NCBI GenBank assembly: GCA_937969485.1
Contig: CALBVQ010000211.1
Location: 1-23,403 of the forward strand
DNA: 23,403 nucleotides
DNA from: an uncultured Saprospiraceae bacterium
GTDB taxonomy: Bacteria > Bacteroidota > Bacteroidia > Chitinophagales > Saprospiraceae
Direction: 5' to 3'
Numbering within the stretch: the first letter of the stretch is position 1; every line of letters begins with the position of its first letter. This document shows positions 6,864 to 13,774 of the stretch, in pieces. Below the pieces are notes generated by a model. The model saw nothing but the letters and a program-made list of their open reading frames with translations, ran no database searches and had not been told where the DNA came from. The position numbers and the translations under genes are program-made.

Positions 6864-8525
6864 CTATTCAATTATTTTAAAAACAAGTGCTTCCCACGGC
6901 CGCAAATGTAAGACTTCAATCGGATTCGGAAAACCATCACAATTCGATTGCACCAATTCTATCTTGCTGTGTGGCAATTTATACTTTGCATTCGCGCTTT
7001 TCATATTAAGAATTACAAGGTAAGAATCCTGCTCTCCGCGCCTTTCATAAATAAACAAATTATCCTCCTTTTGTAACACTTTCAGGTCTCCATAAATCAA
7101 ATCTTCATTGCCTTTTCGGAAAGAAATCAAGTTCTTATAAAACGCAAAGATTGACTTGGAATGCGCTTGATCAGCTTCGAGGTTTATTTGATCATAATTG
7201 GGATTGAGCTTAAGCCAAGGTTTTCCATCGGTAAATCCAGCACTGTCAGAGTCATTCCATTGAAATGGAGTCCGTACATTGTCTCGTCCTTCTTTGTAGA
7301 CAGCCTTCATAAAAGTAGCTTCATCCATGTCGCCATCCACCACGAATTCTTGATAGAAATTCAGAGTTTCGACATCGTTGTATTCTTCTATACTGTCAAA
7401 TTTTACATTGGTCATTCCTATTTCAGATCCTTGGTAGATACATGGTGTACCTCGAAAAGTTAATAGCAGAGTTGCAAAAAGAGTAGCGCATTCGTACCTA
7501 TATTCTCGGTCATTTCCCCAGCGACTGACCAATCTCGCAAAGTCATGATTATCTAAGAAAATATTGTTCCATCCTTTTTCAGAAATGGCTTCATCCCAAT
7601 TAATCAAAATATTCAATAGGTCTACTAATTCATAAGGCTGCTGGTCAAATTTACCTTTCTCCCCAAAGCCTAAGAACATGTGCTCAAGTTGAAAAATCAT
7701 GTTTAGTTCTCTCCGATCAGGGCTAATGTAATTAAGAGCAGTGGAGGTCGAGATTCCAGGTCCTTCACCAACGGTCATTATGTCGTAGTGTTGCAGAACA
7801 TCCTCGTACATTTCATTAATATATTGGTGCACCTTGGGACCATTGGAATAGTACTTTTCAACCAATTCTGAAAAATTTCTGGCTTCGGCATCTTGAAATG
7901 GAAGGCGCTTACTGATAAGTGGAATTACATCCATTCTGAATCCATCAATACCTTTGTCTAGCCAGAATTTAAGAACATTCTTAATGTCTTGCCGAACCTT
8001 AGGATTCTCCCAATTTAGGTCGGGCTGTTTTTTAGTAAACAGATGCAAGTAATATTGACCAGATTTCTCATCGAGTTGCCAGGCTGATCCTCCAAAAAAT
8101 GAGGTCCAATTATTGGGTGGGCCGCCATTTACACCGTCTCTCCAGAAATAATAATCTCTATAATCGTTATCGATTGAGGCTGACGATTTCTCGAACCACT
8201 CATGCTCATCACTCGTGTGGTTAACGACGAGGTCCATTATCAACTTAATTCCTCTGGCATGTAATCCTGCCAACAATTCATCGAACTCTGCCATGGTTCC
8301 GAATTCAGGATGAATATTGTAGTAATCACTAATGTCATAACCGTTATCATCATTGGGGCTATCGTAAATGGGACCGAGCCATATAAGATCGACACCGAGG
8401 TCTTGTAAGTAATCAAGTTTGGAAATGATGCCCTGTATATCCCCTATTCCATCTGCATTGGAATCCTTAAATGAGCGAGGATAAATCTGATACATTACTG
8501 ATTCTTTCCACCAATTCTTGTTCAT
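6864..8525 (-). CDS. GH13 alpha-glucosidase (oligo-1,6-glucosidase / trehalose-6-P hydrolase-like)
   Basis: A 553-residue glycoside hydrolase family 13 enzyme of normal length for alpha-glucosidases. The (beta/alpha)8 barrel begins with WWKESVMYQIYPRSF, followed by DGIGDIQGI. Catalytic regions are visible: region I DLVVNHTSDEH (98-108), region II GFRMDV with nucleophile Asp199, region III TVGEGPG with acid/base Glu254, and region IV FLDNHD with Asp328. A C-terminal beta domain follows after about residue 470. It hydrolyses terminal alpha-glucosidic bonds of short oligosaccharides. The region II continuation VIPLISK rather than VINLISK leaves linkage preference open. No signal peptide is seen, so it is cytoplasmic. 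It is the first gene of a coupled pair with the haloperoxidase-like lipoprotein. Confidence 0.93.
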   Translation of the reverse strand: MNKNWWKESVMYQIYPRSFKDSNADGIGDIQGIISKLDYLQDLGVDLIWLGPIYDSPNDDNGYDISDYYNIHPEFGTMAEFDELLAGLHARGIKLIMDLVVNHTSDEHEWFEKSSASIDNDYRDYYFWRDGVNGGPPNNWTSFFGGSAWQLDEKSGQYYLHLFTKKQPDLNWENPKVRQDIKNVLKFWLDKGIDGFRMDVIPLISKRLPFQDAEARNFSELVEKYYSNGPKVHQYINEMYEDVLQHYDIMTVGEGPGISTSTALNYISPDRRELNMIFQLEHMFLGFGEKGKFDQQPYELVDLLNILINWDEAISEKGWNNIFLDNHDFARLVSRWGNDREYRYECATLFATLLLTFRGTPCIYQGSEIGMTNVKFDSIEEYNDVETLNFYQEFVVDGDMDEATFMKAVYKEGRDNVRTPFQWNDSDSAGFTDGKPWLKLNPNYDQINLEADQAHSKSIFAFYKNLISFRKGNEDLIYGDLKVLQKEDNLFIYERRGEQDSYLVILNMKSANAKYKLPHSKIELVQSNCDGFPNPIEVLHLRPWEALVFKIIE

Positions 8526-8532
8526 TGTATTC

Positions 8533-8540
8533 TATATTTG
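8533..8540 (+). promoter_or_regulatory. Possible -7 promoter element for the thioesterase gene
   Basis: TATATTTG fits the Bacteroidota -7 consensus TAnnTTTG and lies 43 bp before the thioesterase start. No -33 TTG is present at the expected distance, so this is weak. Confidence 0.3.
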
Positions 8541-8571
8541 TGGCCTTACGAGTATATTCTCGAATAATAGC

Positions 8572-8602
8572 CAAACATACTGAATGTATCCATATTTTCG
8601 AA
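8572..8602 (-). promoter_or_regulatory. Putative Bacteroidota promoter for the alpha-glucosidase operon
   Basis: On the minus strand the -7 element is TATGTTTG (8579-8572). Nineteen bases upstream is TTCG (8602-8599), one base off TTTG. It lies 47 bp upstream of the alpha-glucosidase start codon and overlaps the first codons of the divergent thioesterase gene. Confidence 0.5.
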
Positions 8603-9105
8603 CTTTAAAATGGGTTGTTTTAAGTGGCTTAAAGCCAAAAATAGAAGACCCTTTCTCTCCTACAAAGATGACTTCGAGAGTTTGGCTTTCCGACATTGAT
8701 GTATATCCGGAATTAAACAATGGGCGTCATTTGACGATTATGGATCTGGGGCGGTATAATCACGGCGTAAGGATGGGGCTGTTCAAGGTCTTGAGAGACA
8801 ATGAGTGGGGATTGATGGTGGCCGGTAATTTCACTCGGTACAGGAGGCGGATTAAGTTCCTACAAAAGTTCACTTTAGAATCGGCTATCGTGGGTTATGA
8901 TGAGCGATGGTTTTATTTTTATCAAAAAACCATTCGGGGTGAGAGGATTCATTCAAGTGCTTTGATTCGAACTGCTGTCACAAGTAAGGATGGTCTTGTT
9001 CCTACGAAAAATGTAGCGGAACAAATGGGTCTAGAACATGACCCTAGAGTTCCAGAATGGGTTCAAAAATGGATCGAACTGAATTCAATTAGCCCACAAT
9101 TATGA
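8584..9105 (+). CDS. Acyl-CoA thioesterase-like protein (4HBT/THEM6-type hotdog fold)
   Basis: A 173-residue cytoplasmic protein resembling the 4-hydroxybenzoyl-CoA thioesterase superfamily, THEM6-like branch. The DIDVYPELNNGRHLTIMDLGR block (about residues 38-58) corresponds to the Asp-containing segment and main helix of the hotdog fold. Later strands include RYRRRIKFLQKFTLESAIVG. It would hydrolyse an acyl-CoA or similar thioester; the substrate cannot be read from sequence. It is transcribed divergently from the alpha-glucosidase gene, with 58 bp between the starts. A 62-codon minus-strand frame across its 5' end has no support. Confidence 0.82.
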   Translation: MYPYFRTLKWVVLSGLKPKIEDPFSPTKMTSRVWLSDIDVYPELNNGRHLTIMDLGRYNHGVRMGLFKVLRDNEWGLMVAGNFTRYRRRIKFLQKFTLESAIVGYDERWFYFYQKTIRGERIHSSALIRTAVTSKDGLVPTKNVAEQMGLEHDPRVPEWVQKWIELNSISPQL

Positions 9106-9220
9106 TTTAGTTTTTTACCATACACATCACCAAAGTTGCATTTCGTAACATTTTACTTACCATTTACTAACTCACTGGAAAAAGTGTTAAAATTCTGGAC
9201 ACAAAAATGAAAAATTGCTC

Positions 9221-9228
9221 TATATTTG
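9221..9228 (+). promoter_or_regulatory. Putative -7 promoter element of the small RNA locus
   Basis: TATATTTG is an exact TAnnTTTG match in intergenic DNA 116 bp after the thioesterase stop. The -33 region has no good TTG. A start near 9235 would put both hairpins of the candidate RNA in the transcript. Confidence 0.4.
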
Positions 9229-9234
9229 GCATGT

Positions 9235-9356
9235 AAAGTAGATCAGTTTTGGCTTTTTTGCAGTTTAGCCGAAACAAACCTCAATTAACCAATTGCCCTC
9301 TTGTAGTATTCATTATCTCAAGTTTGTTTTCCTTAAGGGGGGCATTGGTTTTTTTT
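9235..9356 (+). ncRNA. Candidate small structured RNA of about 120 nt
   Basis: Between a TATATTTG element and a T8 run lie two strong hairpins. The first pairs GTTTTGGCT (9246-9254) with AGCCGAAAC (9267-9275), 9 bp with one G-U. The second pairs 9287-9302 with 9336-9350, about 15 bp with one bulged T and a few wobbles, closing a 33-nt loop. It is followed directly by eight T, so it also serves as terminator. No ORF is present. A 6S-like RNA or another regulator is possible, but I do not recognise the sequence. The alternative is a structured 3' end of the thioesterase mRNA. Confidence 0.45.
9287..9356 (+). terminator. Rho-independent terminator (hairpin plus T8)
   Basis: AACCAATTGCCC pairs with GGGGCATTGGTT with one bulge, followed by TTTTTTTT (9349-9356). 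It ends plus-strand transcripts of the small RNA locus and/or the thioesterase gene. Read on the minus strand it lacks a T run. Confidence 0.65.
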
Positions 9357-9383
9357 CATTTCCCATTCACGAGTCCACTTCCA

Positions 9384-9710
9384 TCAATAGCCTGTTGTAA
9401 ATTCATGCGAAAGCAAGGTCGTTAGAATGTCAATTAGCTCAGGATTCATGTATGGATAATCGTCGGGAATCCCCAGAATTTCTAGTTTAGTAGATTTATT
9501 TAAAGTAAAGTTCTTACGAATTTTGAATTCGTGTTTTAATTCCATAACATAAATCTTGTCTGCCCAGTTAATGTCCTTCTGACTGACTCGGATTCTGGCG
9601 GAGGCTTCAGTGCCTGCCGACCGAACGACATGCTGTCCATTGTTTTTAAAGATAGTTTCCGCCGTCCTGCTTCTCCACTTATTCTTACTGCAAATAAATA
9701 ATATATTCAT
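9384..9710 (-). CDS. Compact low-molecular-weight protein tyrosine phosphatase-like protein
   Basis: A 108-residue cytoplasmic protein. The start MNILFICSKNKWRSRTAE carries the phosphate-binding loop C-x5-R-S of LMW-PTPs (Cys7 and Arg13), followed by SAGTEA as in the family. The candidate general acid lies in GIPDDYPYMNPE (Asp81-82). LMW-PTPs are usually about 150 residues; this short form lacks the later helices but keeps the active site. It could dephosphorylate phosphotyrosine or small phosphoesters. No tyrosine kinase or polysaccharide export gene is nearby, so its partner is unknown. Confidence 0.8.
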   Translation of the reverse strand: MNILFICSKNKWRSRTAETIFKNNGQHVVRSAGTEASARIRVSQKDINWADKIYVMELKHEFKIRKNFTLNKSTKLEILGIPDDYPYMNPELIDILTTLLSHEFTTGY

Positions 9711-9750
9711 AGATTAGCTTGACTCTTGTTAAACCCCAAATATGTTGTAA

Positions 9751-9788
9751 TTATCTATTACTAAAACCTAATGCATAATTAGGTTTAA
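9751..9788 (-). repeat. Dispersed repeat B, copy 4 (reversed, diverged)
   Basis: On the minus strand the core CTAATTATGCATTAGG followed by TTTT matches repeat B. In this copy the core is a near-perfect hairpin, AAACCTAAT-GCATA-ATTAGGTTT. It lies in the 273-bp spacer upstream of the phosphatase-like gene. Confidence 0.5.
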
Positions 9789-9833
9789 AAGTTGATTATC
9801 ACTGAAAGAAAACATAGGAGTATATTTCTAGTT

Positions 9834-9858
9834 ACACCAATTCTGTTGTAGGATCTCG
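9834..9858 (+). repeat. Solo left end of the MITE-like element
   Basis: It matches the left terminus at 4947-4971 at 21 of 25 positions, including CACCAATTCTGTT-TAG. No right end follows before the next gene, so this is a remnant or a diverged copy. Confidence 0.45.
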
Positions 9859-9983
9859 GAAAATAGCGGCCTAATCAAGCTCAAACGTGTCCTTCTTCTG
9901 AACAAAATTTTCTGCTCTATCCCACGTTCAAAAAGACATTTCTCAAAAAATTACTGGACTTGCATATTGGATGGAACTCGCAC

Positions 9984-10592
9984 CTACTGTAAAATATTGA
10001 ATTCAATAATTTCATCCTCAGTCATCCAATGAATATCGTCAGCAGACGCCGCATTAATTGTGAAATAGTAAAAATCTTCCGCCTCTTCTACCGTAAAGCC
10101 TATTGCAGTGTAGTAGTCAATGTAAGGTTGATGTTCGCTATCACCTACCGGAAAGTCAGTGGCCTCATTAACTCCGTTGCTCCATGAATGTACTCCAATC
10201 CTGCAATTACTTCCCATTGTTCTTGAAGTTCCTGCCAAAAAAAAGTCAACACCGCCTGAGGCTATTTCTCCATTACTAATAATATGAGTTGAGATTTCAT
10301 TCACATGTACAAGTAGCGCTGCCTCTAAGTTTACGGCATCGTCTGTTGATCCACCACAATCAACAATATTAATTTCAGTAATATCGGGATAATCATCCAG
10401 TAAATCACTTAAATCATCTAATGCTGTACTTCCTAGTTCCCCATCCATCTCGACAGAACTGTTCCCTGTCACTGTAAAAATCCCATATTGTCGGTCACCT
10501 TCGCTATTAAATCCGCAAGATGCAACCATTAGTACAAAACAAAGAAAGCCAATATAGGCAACTAGAGATCTCACACCGAAATTACTATTCAT
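9984..10592 (-). CDS. Lipoprotein with ClpP/crotonase-like fold (COG3904-like)
   Basis: A 202-residue protein with a lipoprotein signal peptide ending in VASC (Cys26). The mature part resembles the ClpP/crotonase-like periplasmic proteins of COG3904. The segment NGEIASGGVDFFLAGTSR (about residues 107-124) lies where these proteins have the Ser-bearing turn, with Ser in ASGG. GSNCRIGVHSWS about ten residues later carries a His, as ClpP-fold proteases do. An acidic loop follows the signal peptide. Activity is unproven: the canonical ASAAS/ASAAC form is altered. It is a monocistronic-looking envelope protein. Confidence 0.6.
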   Translation of the reverse strand: MNSNFGVRSLVAYIGFLCFVLMVASCGFNSEGDRQYGIFTVTGNSSVEMDGELGSTALDDLSDLLDDYPDITEINIVDCGGSTDDAVNLEAALLVHVNEISTHIISNGEIASGGVDFFLAGTSRTMGSNCRIGVHSWSNGVNEATDFPVGDSEHQPYIDYYTAIGFTVEEAEDFYYFTINAASADDIHWMTEDEIIEFNILQ

Positions 10593-10727
10593 AGTATAGA
10601 CTTTTTATTGATAATAAGTGCTCACCAAAAAACCCTAACCTACATGTATCAAACACACTGACTGATAAACACCGCTATCTGGTTTCATAGGGCATACTAC
10701 TCCAAATTTTGAGCCCTTAAAATATAA

Positions 10728-12014
10728 CTACTTCTTAATTATTTTCTTCGCCGAGATCCCGTTTTCAGTAGAAATGTAAGCAACATAAACTCCAGCATTC
10801 AGACCAGTATTTACAACTTGCAAAGAATTCGTAAATGGATTGAATTCTTGTACCATGTTGCCAAATAAATCATAGATAATCACCTGTTCGATCACACTAG
10901 TTTCAGATACAAATCTCCATACATCACTAGATGGATTAGGTGAAATACTAATATCTTGAACTTCAACTATTTCTGTACTTAATACCTGCTCACCAAACTT
11001 TACATCATCGAAATAGTAGGTCTTCTCTCCTGCAACGGCTCCTTCTATATCAAAATTAAAGAAAATCGAAGCCATATTATAAGTCCATCCCATGCTTAGC
11101 CCTGTTTCTAAAGCCGCAGTTCCTGGTGCCTCCGTTGCAAAGTCAAAGGTGATAATTTCCCATCCACCGTCCAAAGTCGAATTGGATTGAGTTTCACAAG
11201 TATGTGTGGGATCATTGGAGTCCTCTACTTTCAATCGCACAGGTGTTCCTGCCTCTGGCGACCATACTTTTACAGACATCTTAGAATCCGTAAGAGTCAA
11301 TGGAATATCTGTCTTAAATCCTGCAGGCGTACCAATCGTAGTTCCTGCCCAAGTTGCTGCTTCGTCGGTTTTTATGACTTTTATTACTTTGTTACCATTT
11401 ATTGTAGGATCATTAACCAAAGAAGATTGGTTTCCTCCGAAATCTGTCGTTGTATAATTCACAGCTTCGCCCTCGAAATCAACAGGTAAGTCTACTTGAG
11501 CTCCAACAAAAACCTGCTGTACATCGTCGAAAAGAAAAGTAGAAGAAGGGGTACCGTCTCCTATATTCCCATAATCAAACATAAATACTACCCATTCATA
11601 ACTCATGGGTGCGCCAGTAAAATCCCAACTCATTGTCTCCCATTCTCCAGAAACCGTCGTTGGAACATTACGTTCCATCGCACCATCTCCTTCTAGTTTA
11701 ATTTTCATTATTGTTCCCACCGGAAGTGTGGTAAAAACCTTCATTGTAATGGTGCTATTTACCTCAAAATCAAGCTTTGAGTCAAGCAAAATCTTACTTC
11801 CAGCCCACATAGTACCTCCATCTCTCACAATCTGAGCCACCTTGTCACTTGTATTGATTCCATTTTTCTGTGGATTATCAAGAACCGTAGCTATCCCCCC
11901 ATCGAAATCAACAAAATTTTCCGTCGTAACATCTGATTCAAAGTCGATCGGTAGAGATTGCGAAAAGCCAAAAGATGCAATACATAAGAATGATAATAGT
12001 AGAAACTGTTTCAT
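10728..12014 (-). CDS. Secreted protein with two tandem beta-sandwich domains and T9SS sorting domain
   Basis: A 428-residue protein with a signal peptide (1-18, ending GFS). Residues 20-170 and 177-343 are an internal duplication: both open LPIDFE/LPVDFEGE with D-GG, contain MWAG/TWAG, then W-TMSWDF/WEIITFDF, and close with FLFDDV/YYFDDV. This is typical of carbohydrate-binding-like beta-sandwich modules found in Bacteroidota, often beside GH16-type enzymes. Residues 355-428 are a T9SS type A sorting domain with ISPNPSSD and a KKIIKK end. No catalytic domain is present. It probably binds polysaccharide or matrix at the cell surface; the ligand is unknown. Confidence 0.8.
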   Translation of the reverse strand: MKQFLLLSFLCIASFGFSQSLPIDFESDVTTENFVDFDGGIATVLDNPQKNGINTSDKVAQIVRDGGTMWAGSKILLDSKLDFEVNSTITMKVFTTLPVGTIMKIKLEGDGAMERNVPTTVSGEWETMSWDFTGAPMSYEWVVFMFDYGNIGDGTPSSTFLFDDVQQVFVGAQVDLPVDFEGEAVNYTTTDFGGNQSSLVNDPTINGNKVIKVIKTDEAATWAGTTIGTPAGFKTDIPLTLTDSKMSVKVWSPEAGTPVRLKVEDSNDPTHTCETQSNSTLDGGWEIITFDFATEAPGTAALETGLSMGWTYNMASIFFNFDIEGAVAGEKTYYFDDVKFGEQVLSTEIVEVQDISISPNPSSDVWRFVSETSVIEQVIIYDLFGNMVQEFNPFTNSLQVVNTGLNAGVYVAYISTENGISAKKIIKK

Positions 12015-12195
12015 ACGAAATTAATTTAGATTGTGATTTATGTTCCTTAAATGTACCACATTAATCACAGATAAAATGCATTGGAAAGAACTTAGCTTGA
12101 TCTTGACGTTTTATCGACGTCCATATTGGGAATTAAATACTGTCTTATAAGATAACTACAAATTACTTGATGAATTTTGATCCATTTTTCTGGGA

Positions 12196-12207
12196 GGGCT
12201 TTCGCCC
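12196..12207 (-). repeat. GNRA mini-hairpin repeat, copy 4 (loop GAAA)
   Basis: On the minus strand it reads TTTTGGGCGAAAGCCCT: stem GGGC/GCCC and loop GAAA, about 180 bp upstream of the minus-strand gene starting at 12014. Confidence 0.7.
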
Positions 12208-12240
12208 AAAATAAAAGAAACATTAGCTACATCATTTTTA

Positions 12241-12278
12241 AGCCGAATTATGCATTAGGTTTTCGTAATTATAGTTTA
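12241..12278 (+). repeat. Dispersed repeat B, copy 3
   Basis: It shares CCGAATTATGC-TTAGGTTTTCGT with copies 1 and 2. The tail diverges (AATTATAGTTTA instead of CATGAGAGCTTA). Confidence 0.6.
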
Positions 12279-12398
12279 ATGTAAACAACAAGGTAGATCT
12301 CGACATTGTAGGAACATCATAATGAGATAATTTCAACCTGCCATTGTTTCCCTTTTTTCTTCATGCCTATAATACCTTCAATTTCAGTAACATCTTTT

Positions 12399-12410
12399 GG
12401 GCGAAAGCCC
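12399..12410 (+). repeat. GNRA mini-hairpin repeat, copy 5 (loop GAAA)
   Basis: TTTTGGGCGAAAGCCCA on the plus strand: stem TGGGC/GCCCA, loop GAAA. It lies 193 bp upstream of the plus-strand gene at 12604 and is the inverse of copy 4. Confidence 0.7.
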
Positions 12411-12603
12411 ACATTTTCAAAAAGCCACCACCCTCTTATTCATCGATACTCCAGTTCTTTCTTTCCCTAGAATAACCTAAGTTTTATACATATGGTAAAA
12501 AATTATATGTGTTTTAGTCGAAATTGTAAAATGCGCAGCTTCGAAATAATCAATATTTGTGTCAACAAAAGAAATTATTCATTTAATACTAAAATTTAAA
12601 GTA

Positions 12604-13116
12604 ATGAAAAATTCAATATTAATACTCATTATGTTGCTTTCTACGATTAGCATATTCGCACAGAAAGACTCACCTAGCATAGACAACTTTACCAGTAAGA
12701 TTATGATAGGAACTTCATTCGGTACCACGTCAGGAAGTGGTATTTCAGCTCGTTATGTCTCGAACAACTCGGGTGTAACCTTTACTATTCTTCCTAACTA
12801 TGTCAGAAACGAGAACTTCAGTCATACGAATCTCAACATGGGCCTTAGTTACAATTATTACGTAAGAACCAATAGGTATGTAGATTTTTCAATGAAAGTA
12901 AGTGCTCGACGTCAGCAAGGAGGTTTTTTCTCCTACTGGACTGATAATCCTGATCGAGTACGAGTCAACTTAGGTATAGGCCCTGAAATCAATTTTCATC
13001 TTCTACCTGAAATTGACGTTGACGTGCACTTAGGATATGGACTGTACGATATAACGAAGAGCCTCAATAGTAGCCTGTCAGCAAGTGTAGGCTTCTATTA
13101 TAACATATATCAATAA
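12604..13116 (+). CDS. Small exported beta-barrel-like protein (paralogue of the next gene)
   Basis: A 170-residue protein from the ATG at 12604, which opens the signal peptide MKNSILILIMLLSTISIFAQ. A GTG 15 codons upstream would put a charged leader before it and is unlikely. The mature part alternates polar and hydrophobic residues with many aromatic strand ends (for example GLSYNYYVR and HLGYGLYDI) and ends in an aromatic strand, FYYNIYQ, as outer-membrane barrels do. Its overall plan, GTSFG start, LP-Y/LPVF strand, N-G-SY/GYIR, VDFS-V-S and GIGPEI/GTQVEF, parallels the next protein. Probably a small outer-membrane or periplasmic barrel. Function unknown. Confidence 0.65.
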   Translation: MKNSILILIMLLSTISIFAQKDSPSIDNFTSKIMIGTSFGTTSGSGISARYVSNNSGVTFTILPNYVRNENFSHTNLNMGLSYNYYVRTNRYVDFSMKVSARRQQGGFFSYWTDNPDRVRVNLGIGPEINFHLLPEIDVDVHLGYGLYDITKSLNSSLSASVGFYYNIYQ

Positions 13117-13176
13117 CTACCCATTAACACCAACCAAACTTATCAATTATTTTAGTTACTATAAAAAACAAGTAAG

Positions 13177-13659
13177 ATGAAACATATAATCATATATATA
13201 AGTATCGCATTTCTTTCAATTACAGCAATGAATGCCCAGTCAGACAAACCAGCATACGTCCACCAAGCGGGATTTACAGCAGGGACTTTTTTCGGAATAG
13301 CTCCTACCTACAGGTACACTAAAGGCAATCAAGGATTCCAAATATCAGCTCTACCCGTTTTTAATGACGGTGAGCTACTATTCAATGGCTCATTGGGCTA
13401 TATTAGAAATATAGCAAGGGGTGAAAATGTTGACTTTTCCTTTGTGACCAGCGTGTCTCATGGCTTTACACCGCAAGAATCTGCTACAGCGCTAAATCTG
13501 GGTACGCAAGTAGAATTCAAGTTGGGTAGATATATCACACTTGAAGCACGTACAGGTTTTCTAGCTGCATCTACCAAATTCAGTGAGGGCGAAACGAGGG
13601 GCTTCGCTATAAGACCATCAGGTGGAGTATCTGTTCTTTACAATTTTGTAAATGATTAG
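13177..13659 (+). CDS. Small exported beta-barrel-like protein (paralogue of the preceding gene)
   Basis: A 160-residue protein with signal peptide MKHIIIYISIAFLSITAMNAQ. The mature part has about eight predicted amphipathic strands (FTAGTFFGIAPTYRYT, FQISALPVF, SLGYIRNIA, VDFSFVTSV, TQVEFKLGRYITLEARTGF, GGVSVLYNF). It shares the strand order and the VDFS motif with the upstream gene, 60 bp away, so the two look like an ancient tandem duplication in one transcript ended by the terminator at 13684. Function unknown. Confidence 0.65.
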   Translation: MKHIIIYISIAFLSITAMNAQSDKPAYVHQAGFTAGTFFGIAPTYRYTKGNQGFQISALPVFNDGELLFNGSLGYIRNIARGENVDFSFVTSVSHGFTPQESATALNLGTQVEFKLGRYITLEARTGFLAASTKFSEGETRGFAIRPSGGVSVLYNFVND

Positions 13660-13663
13660 AAAT

Positions 13664-13673
13664 GGCTTACGCC
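13664..13673 (-). repeat. GNRA mini-hairpin repeat, copy 6 (loop GTAA)
   Basis: On the minus strand it reads TTTTGGCGTAAGCCAT: stem TGGC/GCCA, loop GTAA. It begins four bases after the stop codon of the plus-strand gene. Confidence 0.7.
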
Positions 13674-13683
13674 AAAAGGAAAA

Positions 13684-13716
13684 GGTCTACTAACGAGTGT
13701 TGGTAGACCTTTTTTA
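13684..13716. terminator. Bidirectional Rho-independent terminator between convergent genes
   Basis: GGTCTACTAAC (13684-13694) pairs with GTTGGTAGACC (13699-13709) over 11 bp with one wobble and a 4-nt GAGT loop. T6 follows on the plus strand, and TTTTCCTTTT follows on the minus strand. It ends the barrel-like pair and probably also the MoxR/VWA transcript. Confidence 0.9.
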
Positions 13717-13752
13717 TTGTATTTGCGGCTTTTAAACGCAAGTCTTTTCTTT

Positions 13753-13764
13753 GGGCGGAAGCCC
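13753..13764 (+). repeat. GNRA mini-hairpin repeat, copy 7 (loop GGAA)
   Basis: TTTGGGCGGAAGCCCA on the plus strand: stem TGGGC/GCCCA, loop GGAA. It lies 11 bp beyond the stop of the MoxR-type gene, antisense to it. With copy 6 it brackets the terminator in an outward-facing pair. Confidence 0.65.
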
Positions 13765-13774
13765 ACTTTTTTCT

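Larger units (their letters stand above)
12015..12603. other. Divergent intergenic region with repeats
   Basis: About 590 bp without a gene separate the minus-strand T9SS protein from the plus-strand barrel-like pair. It holds repeat B copy 3 (12241-12278) and two outward-facing GNRA mini-hairpins (12196-12207 and 12399-12410), one pointing to each flanking gene. The nearest -7-like sequence for the plus gene is AATATTTG at 12552-12559, one base off consensus. Confidence 0.6.

Noticed and set aside
8625..8638. TGGCTTAAAGCCA as a ninth mini-hairpin
   Set aside because: It has TTTTT and a TGGC/GCCA stem on the minus strand, but a 5-nt TTTAA loop instead of GNRA, so it may be chance or a decayed copy.
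8532..8720. 62-codon minus-strand frame over the start of the thioesterase gene
   Set aside because: It overlaps a well-supported gene and the alpha-glucosidase promoter, and its translation has no recognisable feature.
10689..10717. AGGGC/GCCCT stem after the T9SS beta-sandwich gene as a terminator
   Set aside because: A 5-bp stem with a 19-nt loop and no T run on the minus strand.
12552..12559. AATATTTG as promoter of the barrel-like gene pair
   Set aside because: One base off TAnnTTTG and the nearest TTG is 25 bp upstream, outside the usual spacing.
12559..12603. GTG start adding 15 residues to the first barrel-like protein
   Set aside because: It would place a charged leader before a complete signal peptide that has its own ATG.
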